This document shows, piece after piece, positions 27,694 through 37,944 of a stretch of 64,000 nt of DNA. Within the stretch, counting starts at the first letter, position 1. Each line of letters begins with the position of its first letter. The position numbers were made by a program, and so were the translations under genes. Source of the DNA: Candidatus Nitrotoga sp. BS (GTDB lineage: Bacteria; Pseudomonadota; Gammaproteobacteria; Burkholderiales; Gallionellaceae); contig NZ_CAKMLL010000043.1 in assembly GCF_927797785.1 (NCBI RefSeq), forward strand, positions 19,803 to 83,802. Reading direction: 5' to 3'. A model generated the notes under the pieces. The model saw only the letters and a list, made by a program, of their open reading frames with translations, did no database searches and was not told where the DNA came from.

Positions 27694-29334
27694 ATGAATT
27701 TTATTTCTAATCTTGTTTATCCGCTTGACCGAATAAAAGCGCTGATTTTGGTGTTGCTGGTAATTGTGGTGTATGCACCATTTTTGAATAACACTTTGAT
27801 ATTCGATGACATTCCATTCTTTGGGACAGCGATAAGTCATTACGCCAATACACTGTTTCGTTTTGATTTACGCTGGTTTCCCTATACGACGTTTGGTATT
27901 ACATGGGTGTTTTTAGGTGAGGACCCATTTGTTTTTCGCATACAGAATTTATTGCTGCATGGTGTGAATGTATTGTTGTTATTGTTGGTATTGCGGATGT
28001 GGATCAAACTGTTTATCACTGATGTAAGCAAAGAAAATATTGCAAATTGGGGCGCGTGGTTGGGCGCGCTGGTATTCGCCTGCCACCCCCTTGCGGTTTA
28101 TGGCGTAGGCTATTTGATACAGCGCAGCATATTGATGGCGACATTGTTCACACTGATAATGCAATTAACCTACCTACGTGGCCTGCTGGAGGGCGACAAA
28201 CGCTATATGGTGCTAGCGGTCATGGCGTATTTTCTGGCACTGTTCAGTAAGGAACACAGCTTGATGGCTCCTGCCATATTGCTACCTTTAACTCTGGCGA
28301 TTCGTACCCAGAATAAACTTTCACTACGTGCACTGCTGGCAACTTGGCTAGGATTTGCATTGGTTGGGCTGTTTGTGGTGCTACGTATAAAAGGTTTGTT
28401 TGGTGTACCTTATGAGAAGGATGCTGCGGCATTGTTTGGGGAACAAGCGCTGCTTCAGGGGACTTCATCGCTGCACTTGCTGAGCGTATTGACGCAGGCA
28501 GGGCTTTTTTTCAAATACTGCTTGTTGATGCTTGTGCCCAATCCCACGTGGATGTCGCTGGATATGCGCGAGCCATTTATCCTCACCTGGAAAGAGTGGA
28601 CAAGTTGGATCGGCCTGCTTGCTTTTGTTGCTTATGGCGCATTTGCGCTGGTTATTTTGCTGCGCGGTGGGCGCGTTGCTTTGTTGGGGTTGGCATTGCT
28701 ATATCCGTGGTGTTACTACATGGTGGAGTTTTCCAGCATACGCGTTCAGGAAATTTTTGTGTTGTATCGCAGTTATTTATGGTTGCCCGGCTATATGCTG
28801 TTATTGCCTTTACTGCTGAGTTCACTCCCCAGCCGAAAAATTATGCTGGTGGGGGCATTAACGGTTTTCCTACTCGTGCCGCTGGCATGGAATCGATTAT
28901 GGGTGTTTGCAGATAAATACCGCCTGTGGGATGACGCGGTGCGCTTGCTGCATGGTGAAGACCGCCTCGGCGCCCATCGAACCTATTTTAATCGCGCACA
29001 GGCTTCGTTTGCGGTTAAAAATTGGGATGCGGCCATTGCAGATTATAAAAAATCGCTATCAATTAATTCAACCTATCCTGAGGTGAATGTTGCTTTGGCT
29101 TCTGTATATTCAAATTCAGGGCGGTATCTGGAAGCGCTGGCAGAGTTTGATAAAGCGATTGCTGGCAACCCAAAAAATGCCAGTGCTTATTATGGTAAAA
29201 GCATTGTTTTGAAAAATTTACGCGATATGGCGGGATCGATACAGCAAATGGAAAAAAGCTGTCAGTTGGGGCTACAGCAAGCTTGCATTATTGTGGCAGT
29301 GAGTCAGCAGCAACAAAAAAATATTTCACCATAA
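27694..29334 (+). CDS. GT-C-like multispanning protein with TPR tail, possible pilin glycosyltransferase
   Basis: 546 residues. About ten hydrophobic segments span residues 15-405; the first loop has FLNNTLIFDDIPFF, an acidic pair placed as in GT-C glycosyltransferases of the PMT/TMTC type. The C-terminal 120 residues hold TPR units (FNRAQASFAVKNWDAAIADYKKSL; ALASVYSNSGRYLEALAEFDKAI). Genes of this build often follow pilA in beta- and deltaproteobacteria. I infer transfer of a sugar from a lipid carrier to the pilin, but donor and acceptor are unproven. A start with little ribosome-binding signal follows the pilA terminator by about 30 bp. Confidence 0.7.
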   Translation: MNFISNLVYPLDRIKALILVLLVIVVYAPFLNNTLIFDDIPFFGTAISHYANTLFRFDLRWFPYTTFGITWVFLGEDPFVFRIQNLLLHGVNVLLLLLVLRMWIKLFITDVSKENIANWGAWLGALVFACHPLAVYGVGYLIQRSILMATLFTLIMQLTYLRGLLEGDKRYMVLAVMAYFLALFSKEHSLMAPAILLPLTLAIRTQNKLSLRALLATWLGFALVGLFVVLRIKGLFGVPYEKDAAALFGEQALLQGTSSLHLLSVLTQAGLFFKYCLLMLVPNPTWMSLDMREPFILTWKEWTSWIGLLAFVAYGAFALVILLRGGRVALLGLALLYPWCYYMVEFSSIRVQEIFVLYRSYLWLPGYMLLLPLLLSSLPSRKIMLVGALTVFLLVPLAWNRLWVFADKYRLWDDAVRLLHGEDRLGAHRTYFNRAQASFAVKNWDAAIADYKKSLSINSTYPEVNVALASVYSNSGRYLEALAEFDKAIAGNPKNASAYYGKSIVLKNLRDMAGSIQQMEKSCQLGLQQACIIVAVSQQQQKNISP

Positions 29335-29407
29335 GCAATAACGTCTCACGCCGAATAATCTGAACGCTATTCTTATGGCCGAATGAATGTTGGACAGGAA
29401 AAACATA

Positions 29408-30829
29408 TCAATTCTTTTTCGCGTGCGCCGCCGCGATCTCCTTGAACTGTTTCAGTTCACTTTCAATGATCGATAACTCGTGAAAATCAGTGCCTGCTCT
29501 CTTGGCTAATTCCAGTTGTTCAATTGCATTGTGCAAGTTACCGCGCAGAATGTAAGTGTAGGCCAGCATGTGGTGTTCTTCTTGTCGTTTGCCCAAGGCC
29601 GCGTAATTACGTGCCAGGAGTTCATGCAAACGCAGGTCATTGGGATGCGTGATAATTTGTTCGTTGAGCAGTTTGAGCGCGTCTTCAAAACGCTTGGTAT
29701 CCAGCAGCAGCTCGACATAATCATAGATTAGTGCTCGGTGCTGTGGAAAGCTCAGTGTAGCGCTGCGGTAGAATGCAACGATGCCGTCGTTATTCTTGCT
29801 CGCACGTTTGATTTTTCCGGCCAGCGTCGCGATCATCGGGTTTCGTGATGTTAGTGCTTGCAAAGGAGCGAATTCTTGAGCGGCGAGAGCGACTTGTCCG
29901 ATCCGCAGTAGTGCCAGTGCCAAACCGTAACGCTTGGCGGTCTGATTACCATATTTTTGCTCCCCAAGTGCGCTTTTGAAAAAATTTACCGTTTCCTGCG
30001 AATTGTTTTGCATGGCCCGCAGTTTGGCGCGCACTAGCTGGAAGTTGAGGCTGTCGGCAACCAGACGATAGGGAATCTGTTGTACGCGGTTTGCGACATC
30101 GGCGATGCGGTCACTGGTGATCGGGTGGGTGCGCAGGTAAGATGGCATGTTGTTGTCCAGTAGGCGTGTGGACTTTTGCAAGCGTTCGAAGAAGATGGGC
30201 ATGGCGTACGGATCGAGGCCTGCTTTTTGCAGCGTGGTGAGGCCGATGCGATCTGCTTCTTGTTCATGAACGCGGGTAAAATTTAGTTGCCGTTGGATGG
30301 AGCTGGCCTGCATTCCGACCATGGCTGCCTGAGAGGCTTGCGGGTTGCTGCGCGCAGCTAAGATTGCCACTGCCAGAGCCGCTATGGCGGTGATTGAGTC
30401 GATTTTCTGCCCCGCTACCATACGTGCCAGGTGATGCTGGGTGACGTGGGCGATTTCATGGCCAAGCACAGAGGCGAGTTCGGATTCGCTTTGAGCCATG
30501 AGTATTAGCCCAGTGTTTACGCCAATGAAGCCGCCGGGCAGCGCAAAAGCGTTGATGGTGTTGTCGTTGAGAGCAAAGAACTCAAATTTCTGCCATGGTT
30601 CGTTGCTATTGGAAACCAGTTGATAACCAAGCTGATTAAGGTAATCATTGACTTCAGCATCATCAAGGTAGTCTTTGTCGGAGCGGATTTCAAACATGCT
30701 CTGTTCGCCGATTTGTCGCTCCTGTTGCGGTGACATAGCCCCTTGAGATGCGTCACCCAGGTCTGGCAGGCCGTCAGCGTGGCACAATAGCGACCATGTG
30801 TAGAGCACTATGAACAACAAGTTTTTCAT
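29408..30829 (-). CDS. Periplasmic M48 metalloprotease with TPR repeats (BepA-like)
   Basis: 473 residues with a signal peptide (MKNLLFIVLYTWSLLCHA). The peptidase M48 domain carries the zinc motif HEIAHVTQHH, and downstream Glu/His residues (HEQEADRIG) complete the site. The C-terminal third is TPR-rich (from about 300). This is the BepA/YfgC layout, a protease and chaperone for outer-membrane protein and LptD assembly. It stands alone on the minus strand, convergent with the glycosyltransferase-like gene. Confidence 0.93.
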   Translation of the reverse strand: MKNLLFIVLYTWSLLCHADGLPDLGDASQGAMSPQQERQIGEQSMFEIRSDKDYLDDAEVNDYLNQLGYQLVSNSNEPWQKFEFFALNDNTINAFALPGGFIGVNTGLILMAQSESELASVLGHEIAHVTQHHLARMVAGQKIDSITAIAALAVAILAARSNPQASQAAMVGMQASSIQRQLNFTRVHEQEADRIGLTTLQKAGLDPYAMPIFFERLQKSTRLLDNNMPSYLRTHPITSDRIADVANRVQQIPYRLVADSLNFQLVRAKLRAMQNNSQETVNFFKSALGEQKYGNQTAKRYGLALALLRIGQVALAAQEFAPLQALTSRNPMIATLAGKIKRASKNNDGIVAFYRSATLSFPQHRALIYDYVELLLDTKRFEDALKLLNEQIITHPNDLRLHELLARNYAALGKRQEEHHMLAYTYILRGNLHNAIEQLELAKRAGTDFHELSIIESELKQFKEIAAAHAKKN

Positions 30830-31047
30830 GACAATATGATACCTACTTTGTTTGGTGGTTCCCAGATTTGGCGTGCAGGGTTTTTTAGAGCAGGATGCAG
30901 GTGGGATGTCCGTGATTATTTGTTAGCAAGGTATAATTAATATTATATTTGCTCTATTTTATATAGAGTCCTGTATTACACATTTGCTGCATAATTATTG
31001 CGAGAGTCCGCTTACACACTGAAGAAAAGTAATTAACTGTAAATAAT

Positions 31048-31200
31048 ATGAATGTTAACAAGACAGAATCACAGATTCAAACGGACGAAAGTTCCGCGCA
31101 TGTTGTGGGTTTCACCACAGCTCTGAGTTTTGCTTTGACGGTCAAACTGCAGAGTGAATTTACGGATCAGGTGCAAGCAAGTGCGCCACCGCAGACATGA
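31048..31200 (+). CDS. Possible 50-residue peptide coupled to tusA
   Basis: A short frame (starts MNVNKTESQIQTDESS, ends ASAPPQT) overlaps the tusA start as ATGA at 31197-31200, a common sign of translational coupling. It has no recognisable domain; its middle is mildly hydrophobic (VVGFTTALSFALTV). No clear ribosome-binding site precedes its ATG. It may be a real small protein, a leader peptide or chance. Confidence 0.35.
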   Translation: MNVNKTESQIQTDESSAHVVGFTTALSFALTVKLQSEFTDQVQASAPPQT

Positions 31201-31439
31201 GCACAATAGAATTCGATGTCGAATTGGATGCTCGTAAGTTGAGTTGTCCTTTGCCTATTCTGCGTACTAAAAAAATGCTGTCGCAGATGCAAGGTGGCCA
31301 AGTACTGAAAGTAGTTGCGACAGACAAAAAATCACCGGATGACTTTACCGATTTCTGCAAGCAAACCGGGAATGATTTGTTGTCTGTAGCACAGCTGGGT
31401 GACGAGTTCGTATTTTACCTGCGTCGCCGACAAATTTAA
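31197..31439 (+). CDS. tusA: TusA-family sulfurtransferase
   Basis: 80 residues, the usual TusA length, with the CPxP motif in [13 protein letters not shown]; the Cys carries persulfide sulfur. TusA proteins pass sulfur to tRNA thiolation, molybdenum cofactor synthesis or sulfur oxidation routes. No sulfur-oxidation genes are adjacent, so the housekeeping role is likelier. It converges with valS, the ends overlapping by 4 bp. Confidence 0.92.
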   Translation: MSTIEFDVELDARKLSCPLPILRTKKMLSQMQGGQVLKVVATDKKSPDDFTDFCKQTGNDLLSVAQLGDEFVFYLRRRQI

Positions 31440-34210
31440 CCAAGCTTGTCGAGCTGCGCCTGTAACTGGGTCAGCATAGTGGTGAAGTCGTTCATCCGCC
31501 TACGTTCTTGTTCCACTACTTGCTGCGGGGCGCGCGAGACGAAACTGGCATTTCCGAGCTTGCCTTGCGCCTTGGTGATTTCGCCTGCAAGACGAGCAAT
31601 CTCCTTGTCCAGGCGTTCGCATTCTGCTTCCACGTCAATTTCGATTTCCAGCATCAGCTTGAAGTTGCCGACGATTGCGACTGGCGCATCGGTGTTAGGT
31701 AGTTCATCCGCCAGGCTAACCCCGCTTAACTTGCCCAGTGCTTGCAGGTAGGGTGCGAAGTTGTGCAGGATAGCTGCATCGCCACACACAATCAGTGGCA
31801 CTCTCTGTGCTGGCGACAAGTTCATCTCGCTGCGCAGCTTGCGGCAGGCAGTGACCATTTCTTGTAGCAGGCTGATTCGCTGCAAGGAAATTTGGTCAAT
31901 CAGCTTGGGGTTAGCTTGTGGATAGGGTTGCAGCATGATGCTGTCGCCTTTTTTGCTAGCCAGCGGCGCAACTTTCTGCCACAGCTCTTCGGTGATGAAA
32001 GGGATGATGGGGTGCGCCAAGCGTAGTATGGTTTCCAGTACTCGCACCAAGGTACGCCGCGTGGTGCGTTGTCGTACTGCATTTAAAACCTCTTCTTCCG
32101 CTGAGACTGGATTGTCGGAACGAGTGCTGAGTTGCACCTTGGCTAACTCCAGATACCAGTCACAGTAGGTGTCCCACACTAACTCATGCAGTGTGCGCGC
32201 CGCCATGTCGAAACGATAGTGGTCGAAGTGCTCCGCCATTTCCGTTTCCGCCTGTTGCAAACGACCGATCAACCATTTGTCTGCTGCACTGTATTTAACT
32301 GGCAATGATTCGTCCAACCCGACATCCTGACCTTCGCAATTCATTAGTACGAAGCGCGTGGCATTCCACAGCTTGTTACAGAAATTGCGGTAACCTTCAC
32401 ATCGTTGCAGGTCAAATTTGATGTCGCGCCCATGCGAGGCAAGGCTGGCAAAGGTGAAACGCATTGCATCTGTACCGAAGGCCGGTATGCCGTCCGGAAA
32501 ATGTTTGCGTGTCTGTTTTTCGATACTTTCTGCCTGCTTGGGGTTCATCAGATTTTGCGTGCGCTTGGCCACCAAATCTTCCAGCGAGATGCCATCTATG
32601 AGATCGAGAGGGTCTAACACATTCCCCTTGGATTTGCTCATTTTCTGTCCCTCAGCGTCGCGGATCAGGCCATGTACATACACTTCGCGGAATGGCACTT
32701 TGTCGGTAAAGTGCAGCGACATCATCACCATACGCGCCACCCAGAAGAAGATGATGTCAAAGCCGGTAACCAGTACCGAGGTTGGCAGGAAAGTTTTGAG
32801 TTCTTGAGTATTGTGTGGCCAGCCCAATGTTGAGAACGGCCACAATGCGGAGGAAAACCAAGTGTCGAGCACGTCCTCGTCCCGGCGCAGCTTTGTGTTG
32901 CCTGCCTGCTTGCGGGCATCTTCTTCGTTGCGTGCGACAAATATATTACCCTGTTCGTCATGCCACGCAGGAATGCGATGTCCCCACCACAGTTGACGCG
33001 AGATGCACCAGTCCTGAATGTTGGTTAGCCACTGGTTGTATGTGTTGGTCCAGTTTTCCGGCACGAATTTAATTTCGCCATCCGCTACCGCTTTCAGACC
33101 GCGCTGCGCCAAACCCTCCATTTTTACGAACCACTGGTCAGTGAGCATCGGTTCAATTACCGCATGGCTGCGGTCACCTCGCGGTACCATCAGTTTGTGC
33201 GGCTTGGTGTCCACAAGCAGCTTTTGAGTGGATAGATCGGAAAGTATTTTCTTGCGTGCGTCGAAGCGATCCAGCCCCTGATAGACGTCTGGTGCATGTT
33301 CGTTTATTTTCGCATCCAGCGTAAATATGTTGATCGGTGTAAGGCTGTGACGCTGTCCTACTATGTGATCGTTGAAATCGTGCGCGGGCGTGATTTTTAC
33401 GCAGCCAGTGCCGAAAGCTGGATCGACATACTCATCGGCGATGATGGGAATAGTGCGATTGCATAGCGGCAGTTGCAAGCGCTTGCCGATCAGGTGGCGG
33501 TAACGTGTATCTTCAGGATGCACCGCCACAGCAACGTCGCCAAGCAGCGTTTCAGGACGTGTGGTAGCGACGATTAAAGCACCGACACCGGCTTCCAGCG
33601 GATAAGCGATATGCCACATGAAGCCGTCTTCTTCCTGTGCTACTACTTCCAGATCGGATACTGCTGTACCCAGCACCGGATCCCAGTTTACCAATCGCTT
33701 CCCGCGATAGATTAAACCTTGTTCGTAGAGTTTGACGAATACTTCGGTAACGGCCTCGGATAGACCTTCGTCCATGGTAAAGCGCTCCCGCGACCAATCA
33801 CACGAGGCGCCGAGGCGGCGCATCTGTCGTGTGATGGTTGAACCGGACTCTTCCTTCCATTCCCACACGCGCTCAATAAATTTTTCACGGCCAAGGTCGT
33901 GGCGTTTAATTTTTTGTGCGTCCAGTTGGCGTTCTACTACGATTTGAGTGGCAATCCCGGCATGGTCAGTGCCAGGCTGCCATAAGGTGTTGTCTCCACG
34001 CATGCGGTGATAGCGGGTGAGCGCGTCCATAAGCGTGTCCTGGAAGGCGTGTCCCATGTGCAGCGTGCCGGTCACATTGGGTGGCGGTAGCATGATGGCG
34101 TAAGCGGGCTTGTCGCTCTCTAACTTGGTTTGGAAATAACCAGCATTTTCCCATATGGGATACCAGCGCGCCTCGATTGCTTGCGGTTCAAAGCTTTTTG
34201 TAAGTTCCAT
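31436..34210 (-). CDS. valS: Valyl-tRNA synthetase
   Basis: 924 residues from [10 protein letters not shown], the start fitting bacterial ValS. The class I signatures are present: [13 protein letters not shown] (HIGH) and KMSKSKGN (KMSKS). CP1 editing domain, anticodon-binding domain and the C-terminal coiled-coil arm ([20 protein letters not shown]) follow. The frame stays open for 131 more codons upstream to another Met at 34603, and the chosen ATG has no evident Shine-Dalgarno sequence; see the separate entry. It is the last gene of the pepA-holC-valS minus-strand group. Confidence 0.95.
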   Translation of the reverse strand: MELTKSFEPQAIEARWYPIWENAGYFQTKLESDKPAYAIMLPPPNVTGTLHMGHAFQDTLMDALTRYHRMRGDNTLWQPGTDHAGIATQIVVERQLDAQKIKRHDLGREKFIERVWEWKEESGSTITRQMRRLGASCDWSRERFTMDEGLSEAVTEVFVKLYEQGLIYRGKRLVNWDPVLGTAVSDLEVVAQEEDGFMWHIAYPLEAGVGALIVATTRPETLLGDVAVAVHPEDTRYRHLIGKRLQLPLCNRTIPIIADEYVDPAFGTGCVKITPAHDFNDHIVGQRHSLTPINIFTLDAKINEHAPDVYQGLDRFDARKKILSDLSTQKLLVDTKPHKLMVPRGDRSHAVIEPMLTDQWFVKMEGLAQRGLKAVADGEIKFVPENWTNTYNQWLTNIQDWCISRQLWWGHRIPAWHDEQGNIFVARNEEDARKQAGNTKLRRDEDVLDTWFSSALWPFSTLGWPHNTQELKTFLPTSVLVTGFDIIFFWVARMVMMSLHFTDKVPFREVYVHGLIRDAEGQKMSKSKGNVLDPLDLIDGISLEDLVAKRTQNLMNPKQAESIEKQTRKHFPDGIPAFGTDAMRFTFASLASHGRDIKFDLQRCEGYRNFCNKLWNATRFVLMNCEGQDVGLDESLPVKYSAADKWLIGRLQQAETEMAEHFDHYRFDMAARTLHELVWDTYCDWYLELAKVQLSTRSDNPVSAEEEVLNAVRQRTTRRTLVRVLETILRLAHPIIPFITEELWQKVAPLASKKGDSIMLQPYPQANPKLIDQISLQRISLLQEMVTACRKLRSEMNLSPAQRVPLIVCGDAAILHNFAPYLQALGKLSGVSLADELPNTDAPVAIVGNFKLMLEIEIDVEAECERLDKEIARLAGEITKAQGKLGNASFVSRAPQQVVEQERRRMNDFTTMLTQLQAQLDKLG

Positions 34211-34603
34211 GTTGATAGTGTTTAATTTAATACTGTCAGCTACAGTGGGAAGGGGCGTGATTATAACGGATGGAGGGGGTACGGGCGGTGCGGATATGTG
34301 TGCTTGTATTAGTTCTGGCAGATTTGATTTGGCCTGGTGCCAAGCATCCTGCCACAGTGCATCGAACAGTGGTGAAAGTTTTGCGCGCAGCAGCGTTTCC
34401 AGTTGCGGTGCGATCTGCGTCGCGAGATGCTGGTAATGTGCATCGGATAAGTTAGGAAGTTCTTCGTTTTCCTCTATGAGCTTCACAGGTTCTTCAATAA
34501 CGACTTCTGTCAGGGTGGGAATTTCTGAGGAATCAGTACCGACGACATCTGTCAGTACAGGAAGGTTGCTTAATTCATTTAACTGATCGGAATAATAGTT
34601 CAT
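34211..34603 (-). CDS. Acidic small protein in frame with valS (possible fusion)
   Basis: 131 residues, from [13 protein letters not shown] to the valS start, with no stop in between. The content ([16 protein letters not shown], then a helical [23 protein letters not shown] and [12 protein letters not shown]) resembles the small acidic hypothetical proteins often coded between holC and valS in betaproteobacteria. Here it runs straight through a Pro-rich stretch into ValS. Either the stop was lost and ValS carries an N-terminal extension, or valS starts inside the frame. Neither start has a strong ribosome-binding site. Confidence 0.5.
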
Positions 34604-34665
34604 GGTATCTATAAAAATTCGCAATAAATTTCTTGAGGGTTGCTGAGTGATAGATGCTGTCAAGT

Positions 34666-34687
34666 CTGAATTTTTAGAGGCACCATC
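34666..34687. repeat. Solo end of the MITE-like repeat
   Basis: CTGAATTTTTAGAGGCACC matches the right terminal repeat of the 24028-24164 element. No partner end is visible nearby. It lies just after the holC stop. Confidence 0.55.
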
Positions 34688-34697
34688 ATGTCCAATA

Positions 34698-35123
34698 TCA
34701 GGCTTGTTTACTCAGGTCGAAGTGACGCATTTCATAGCCTCGGTCTCGATAAAAGCTGAAGCGTTCACGGCCCAAGCGTGCATCGTCAGCATCTTTGCTG
34801 ACAATTTCAAGTACGCGTTCGAAACGACTGAAAAATGGCAAACACACGGTGTGCAGACTAATCAACACTTCATTGTGTGGAAAAGTTTCGCCGCAGTGAT
34901 CGATCACCACCGGCATTTCAGTGGTGGTTGCTTCATCGTTGCGGCAGTGCGGCATAAAGGCAGTCACGGGAAACTGCCACAGCAACCTGTCCAATGCCTC
35001 GGTGGTGGCTTCGTCCGAAGTGTGCAGCAGCACACGTAGTCCGCTTTGCATAGCTTTGTGGCTAAGGTGACAGGCGGCGCGCAGCTTGTCGTCCACACCA
35101 GTGTAAAAATCTACTTTGGTCAT
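34698..35123 (-). CDS. holC: DNA polymerase III chi subunit
   Basis: 141 residues, typical of HolC, beginning [31 protein letters not shown] and the closing [12 protein letters not shown] region are characteristic of the family. Chi links the clamp loader to single-stranded DNA-binding protein. The order pepA-holC-valS on one strand is conserved in many proteobacteria. Confidence 0.95.
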   Translation of the reverse strand: MTKVDFYTGVDDKLRAACHLSHKAMQSGLRVLLHTSDEATTEALDRLLWQFPVTAFMPHCRNDEATTTEMPVVIDHCGETFPHNEVLISLHTVCLPFFSRFERVLEIVSKDADDARLGRERFSFYRDRGYEMRHFDLSKQA

Positions 35124-35175
35124 TTTATTGAGTTATAGCGATGATTTGGAATTGATATTTATGGCTGCCTGATCT

Positions 35176-35219
35176 GCGTACTGCACTCCCTGTCCTTAAA
35201 GGCAAGGAGTGCAGTACGC
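35176..35219. other. Perfect 14-bp inverted repeat between pepA and holC
   Basis: GCGTACTGCACTCC (35176-35189) is exactly complementary to GGAGTGCAGTACGC (35206-35219); the loop itself contains CCTTAAAGG. There is no T-run on either side, so it is a weak candidate for termination; mRNA stabilisation or processing between pepA and holC is possible. Confidence 0.6.
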
Positions 35220-35264
35220 TGCTAACCTGAATTCCTCACCTTGACCTAACCAGTATGAATCCAA

Positions 35265-36764
35265 CTAATTTTCTGCTTGAACACGATTGATCAAATACTG
35301 TGCCAGTAGTGGTACGGGGCGTCCTGTCGCACCTTTTTCTTTGCCTGACTTCCATGCGGTGCCTGCGATATCCAGATGCGCCCAGCGATAGTCCTTGGTG
35401 AAGCGTGACAGGAAGCAAGCGGCGGTAATGCTGCCGCCTGCGCGCCCACCGATATTCTGTATGTCAGCAAAGTTACTGTCCAGTTGCGGTTGATACTCAT
35501 CCCACAAAGGCATGTGCCAAGCGCGGTCATTCGTTTGTTCGCCCGCCACTAGCAGTTCCTGTGCCAGGGTATCCTGATTACTATAAAGCCCGCTGGCGAC
35601 ATGCCCTAATGCGATAACGCAGGCGCCGGTTAGAGTGGCTATATCAATGACTGTGGTTGGTTCGAACTTGGCCGCATAAGTCAGTGCATCGCACAGGATG
35701 AGACGGCCTTCTGCGTCGGTATTCAGAATTTCGATGGTCTGCCCAGACATGCTGGTGACGATGTCGCCCGGTTTGGTGGCGGTACCGCTAGGCATGTTTT
35801 CACAGGTGGGGATAATGCCGACTACATTTAGCTTGAGTCCAATTTCAGCAATGGCTTGCAGCGTACCAAAAACGCTGGCTGCACCGCACATGTCGTACTT
35901 CATTTCATCCATATCGGCGCTTGGCTTGAGCGAGATGCCACCGGTGTCAAAAGTAACGCCTTTGCCGACCAGCACGATGGGTTTTTGTTTTTTATCGGCA
36001 CCACGATACTCAAGAGTAATCAACTTGGCAGGTTCATCGCTGCCCCGGGTCACAGACAATAGTGAACCCATGCCAAGTTTTTGCATGTCCTTTTCTTCCA
36101 GTACGGTAACTTTGAGCGATTTGTGCGCCTTGGCTAAATCCAAGGCTTGTTGCGCCAGATAGCTGGGGGTGCATATGTTAGCCGGCAGATTACCTAAGTC
36201 CTTGGCCAGCTTCATACCTTGCCCGATGGCTGCGGCCTGAGAGAGAGTGGCATTCTGTATAGCGGTTGGTTTGCCAGAGATCAAGCCGAACTGGATTTTG
36301 CATAAAGCTTTCTTGTTTTTTTCCGACTTGCTTTTTAGGTGGTCAAAACGATAAGTCGTGTCGAATGCAGCAAACACTGCCTGGCTGATATACCAAGCGC
36401 TATCACGGCCTGCCAATGGTAATTCAGCCAGATAGAGCACTGCGTCCTTGGCACCGGTGGCAAATAGCGCGCGCATTACGGCACGGATACTGTCGATATA
36501 TTGGCGTGCGGTAAACTCATCACGCTTGCCCAGCCCGACCAGTAGTACCCGTTCGCTCAGAATGTTGGGCACATTATGCAGTAATAGCGTAGTAGCGACC
36601 TTGCCGCTCATGTCGCCGCGCGCGATGATGCCGCTAAGCGATTTATTGGCAGCCTTGTCCAGTATTTGTGCTGCATCCGATAGATTGCCGCCCTCAAATA
36701 CACCCACCACCACGCAACCACTACGCTGTTTTTCCGGGCTGCCTAGTTTTATGCTAAATTCCAC
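35265..36764 (-). CDS. pepA: Leucyl aminopeptidase (M17)
   Basis: 499 residues from a GTG start (VEFSIKLGSPEKQRSG) preceded by AAGGAG at good distance; the longer ATG start at 36797 lacks such support. The M17 active-site segment NTDAEGRLILCDAL and the metal-binding Lys/Asp residues (VLVGKGVTFDTGGISLKP) are intact. The enzyme removes N-terminal residues from peptides; in some bacteria PepA is also a DNA-binding architectural protein. It diverges from lptF with about 34 bp between the starts. Confidence 0.95.
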   Translation of the reverse strand: MEFSIKLGSPEKQRSGCVVVGVFEGGNLSDAAQILDKAANKSLSGIIARGDMSGKVATTLLLHNVPNILSERVLLVGLGKRDEFTARQYIDSIRAVMRALFATGAKDAVLYLAELPLAGRDSAWYISQAVFAAFDTTYRFDHLKSKSEKNKKALCKIQFGLISGKPTAIQNATLSQAAAIGQGMKLAKDLGNLPANICTPSYLAQQALDLAKAHKSLKVTVLEEKDMQKLGMGSLLSVTRGSDEPAKLITLEYRGADKKQKPIVLVGKGVTFDTGGISLKPSADMDEMKYDMCGAASVFGTLQAIAEIGLKLNVVGIIPTCENMPSGTATKPGDIVTSMSGQTIEILNTDAEGRLILCDALTYAAKFEPTTVIDIATLTGACVIALGHVASGLYSNQDTLAQELLVAGEQTNDRAWHMPLWDEYQPQLDSNFADIQNIGGRAGGSITAACFLSRFTKDYRWAHLDIAGTAWKSGKEKGATGRPVPLLAQYLINRVQAEN

Positions 36765-36798
36765 TTGTATCTCCTTAATGATTTTTGTTGTACACACA

Positions 36799-37944
36799 AT
36801 GCCGGATTATCCGCAGTTTCCAAAGCAAAAGTCAAAATCGCCCCGCTTTAAGTTATTGCGTAGCAATATTTTCCATAGAGAATTAGTGCGCGAGTCCGCT
36901 AGCATGGGGTTATTAGTATTCGCCATTCTACTCGGTATTGTTGTACTTACTCAGTTGGTTCGCTTGTTGGGTCAATCCGTTAGCGGCTCTTTAGCGGTGG
37001 ACGGCGTGCTGGCATTGCTGGGCTTTAGTGCTTTGGATTACCTGCCAGCCCTACTTTCCCTGAGTTTATTTCTGTCGGTGTTGTTGACGCTGACACGCAG
37101 CTACCGTGACAACGAAATGGTGGTGTGGTTTAGCTCAGGGATTGGGCTGACACGCTGGATACGCCCGGTGATGTGGTATGCACTGCCGGTGGTATTCCTG
37201 ATTGCTCTGCTAAGCCTGGTGTTGTCACCTTGGGCTGTGTCTCAAGTGGAAGAGCTAAAGCGCAGGCTGGATAGCCGTGATGACGTAACTGCTGCATCAC
37301 CTGGAGCATTTCGTGAATCCAAGCAAGCTGACCGTGTGTTCTTTATTGAAAACGTGGATGTGGGCAAAAACCGAGTTGGCAACATTTTTGTGCAATCGTT
37401 GCAGCACGGCAAGATTGGCACCATGGTGGCCAAGCAAGGCATGCAAGAAACTGCACTTAACGGTGATCGTTTCCTCATATTGCTGAACGGTATTCGCTAT
37501 GAGGGAGTGCCTGGGCAGCTTGATTTCAAGATCATCGAATTTGAGCGCTACGCGGTACGCATTAAGGCGGTGGAGGCGAGGCAACGAACTGCCCCTGTCG
37601 ATTCATTGCCTACTTTGCAGTTGATACAAAACCTTAACAGCTGGAATATATCCGAACTGGAGCGGCGGCTCAGCTTGCCGCTTGGTGCGCTGATATTATC
37701 TCTGCTGGCGATCCCGTTAAGTTTTGTAAATCCGCGCGCCGGACGGTCGCTTAACCTTATTATGGCGTTGGTGATTTACATGCTCTATAACAACCTTATT
37801 AGTGTTTCTAACACATTGGTGAGACAAGACAAAATTGATCCCCTTATTGGCTTTTGGGGTATTCATGTGCTGATGTTTATACTGATGGTGTTGCTGTTCT
37901 ATCACCGTCTGTCAGTGTTTACCTTGCGGCGGTTGGCGCGATGA
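36799..37944 (+). CDS. lptF: LPS export permease LptF
   Basis: 381 residues from MPDYPQFPKQ; an upstream ATG (36778) or a TTG (36854) near IFHRELVRES are alternatives. Three N-terminal membrane helices (about 33-55, 75-97, 125-147), a periplasmic beta-jellyroll and three C-terminal helices show the LptF/G fold. With LptG and LptB it forms the ABC transporter extracting LPS from the inner membrane. Its stop overlaps the lptG start (ATGA). Confidence 0.94.
   Translation: MPDYPQFPKQKSKSPRFKLLRSNIFHRELVRESASMGLLVFAILLGIVVLTQLVRLLGQSVSGSLAVDGVLALLGFSALDYLPALLSLSLFLSVLLTLTRSYRDNEMVVWFSSGIGLTRWIRPVMWYALPVVFLIALLSLVLSPWAVSQVEELKRRLDSRDDVTAASPGAFRESKQADRVFFIENVDVGKNRVGNIFVQSLQHGKIGTMVAKQGMQETALNGDRFLILLNGIRYEGVPGQLDFKIIEFERYAVRIKAVEARQRTAPVDSLPTLQLIQNLNSWNISELERRLSLPLGALILSLLAIPLSFVNPRAGRSLNLIMALVIYMLYNNLISVSNTLVRQDKIDPLIGFWGIHVLMFILMVLLFYHRLSVFTLRRLAR

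Noticed and set aside
36448..36798. Long N-terminal extension of LptF over the pepA gene
   Set aside because: It is antisense to pepA and not LptF-like; the membrane domain begins after 36799.
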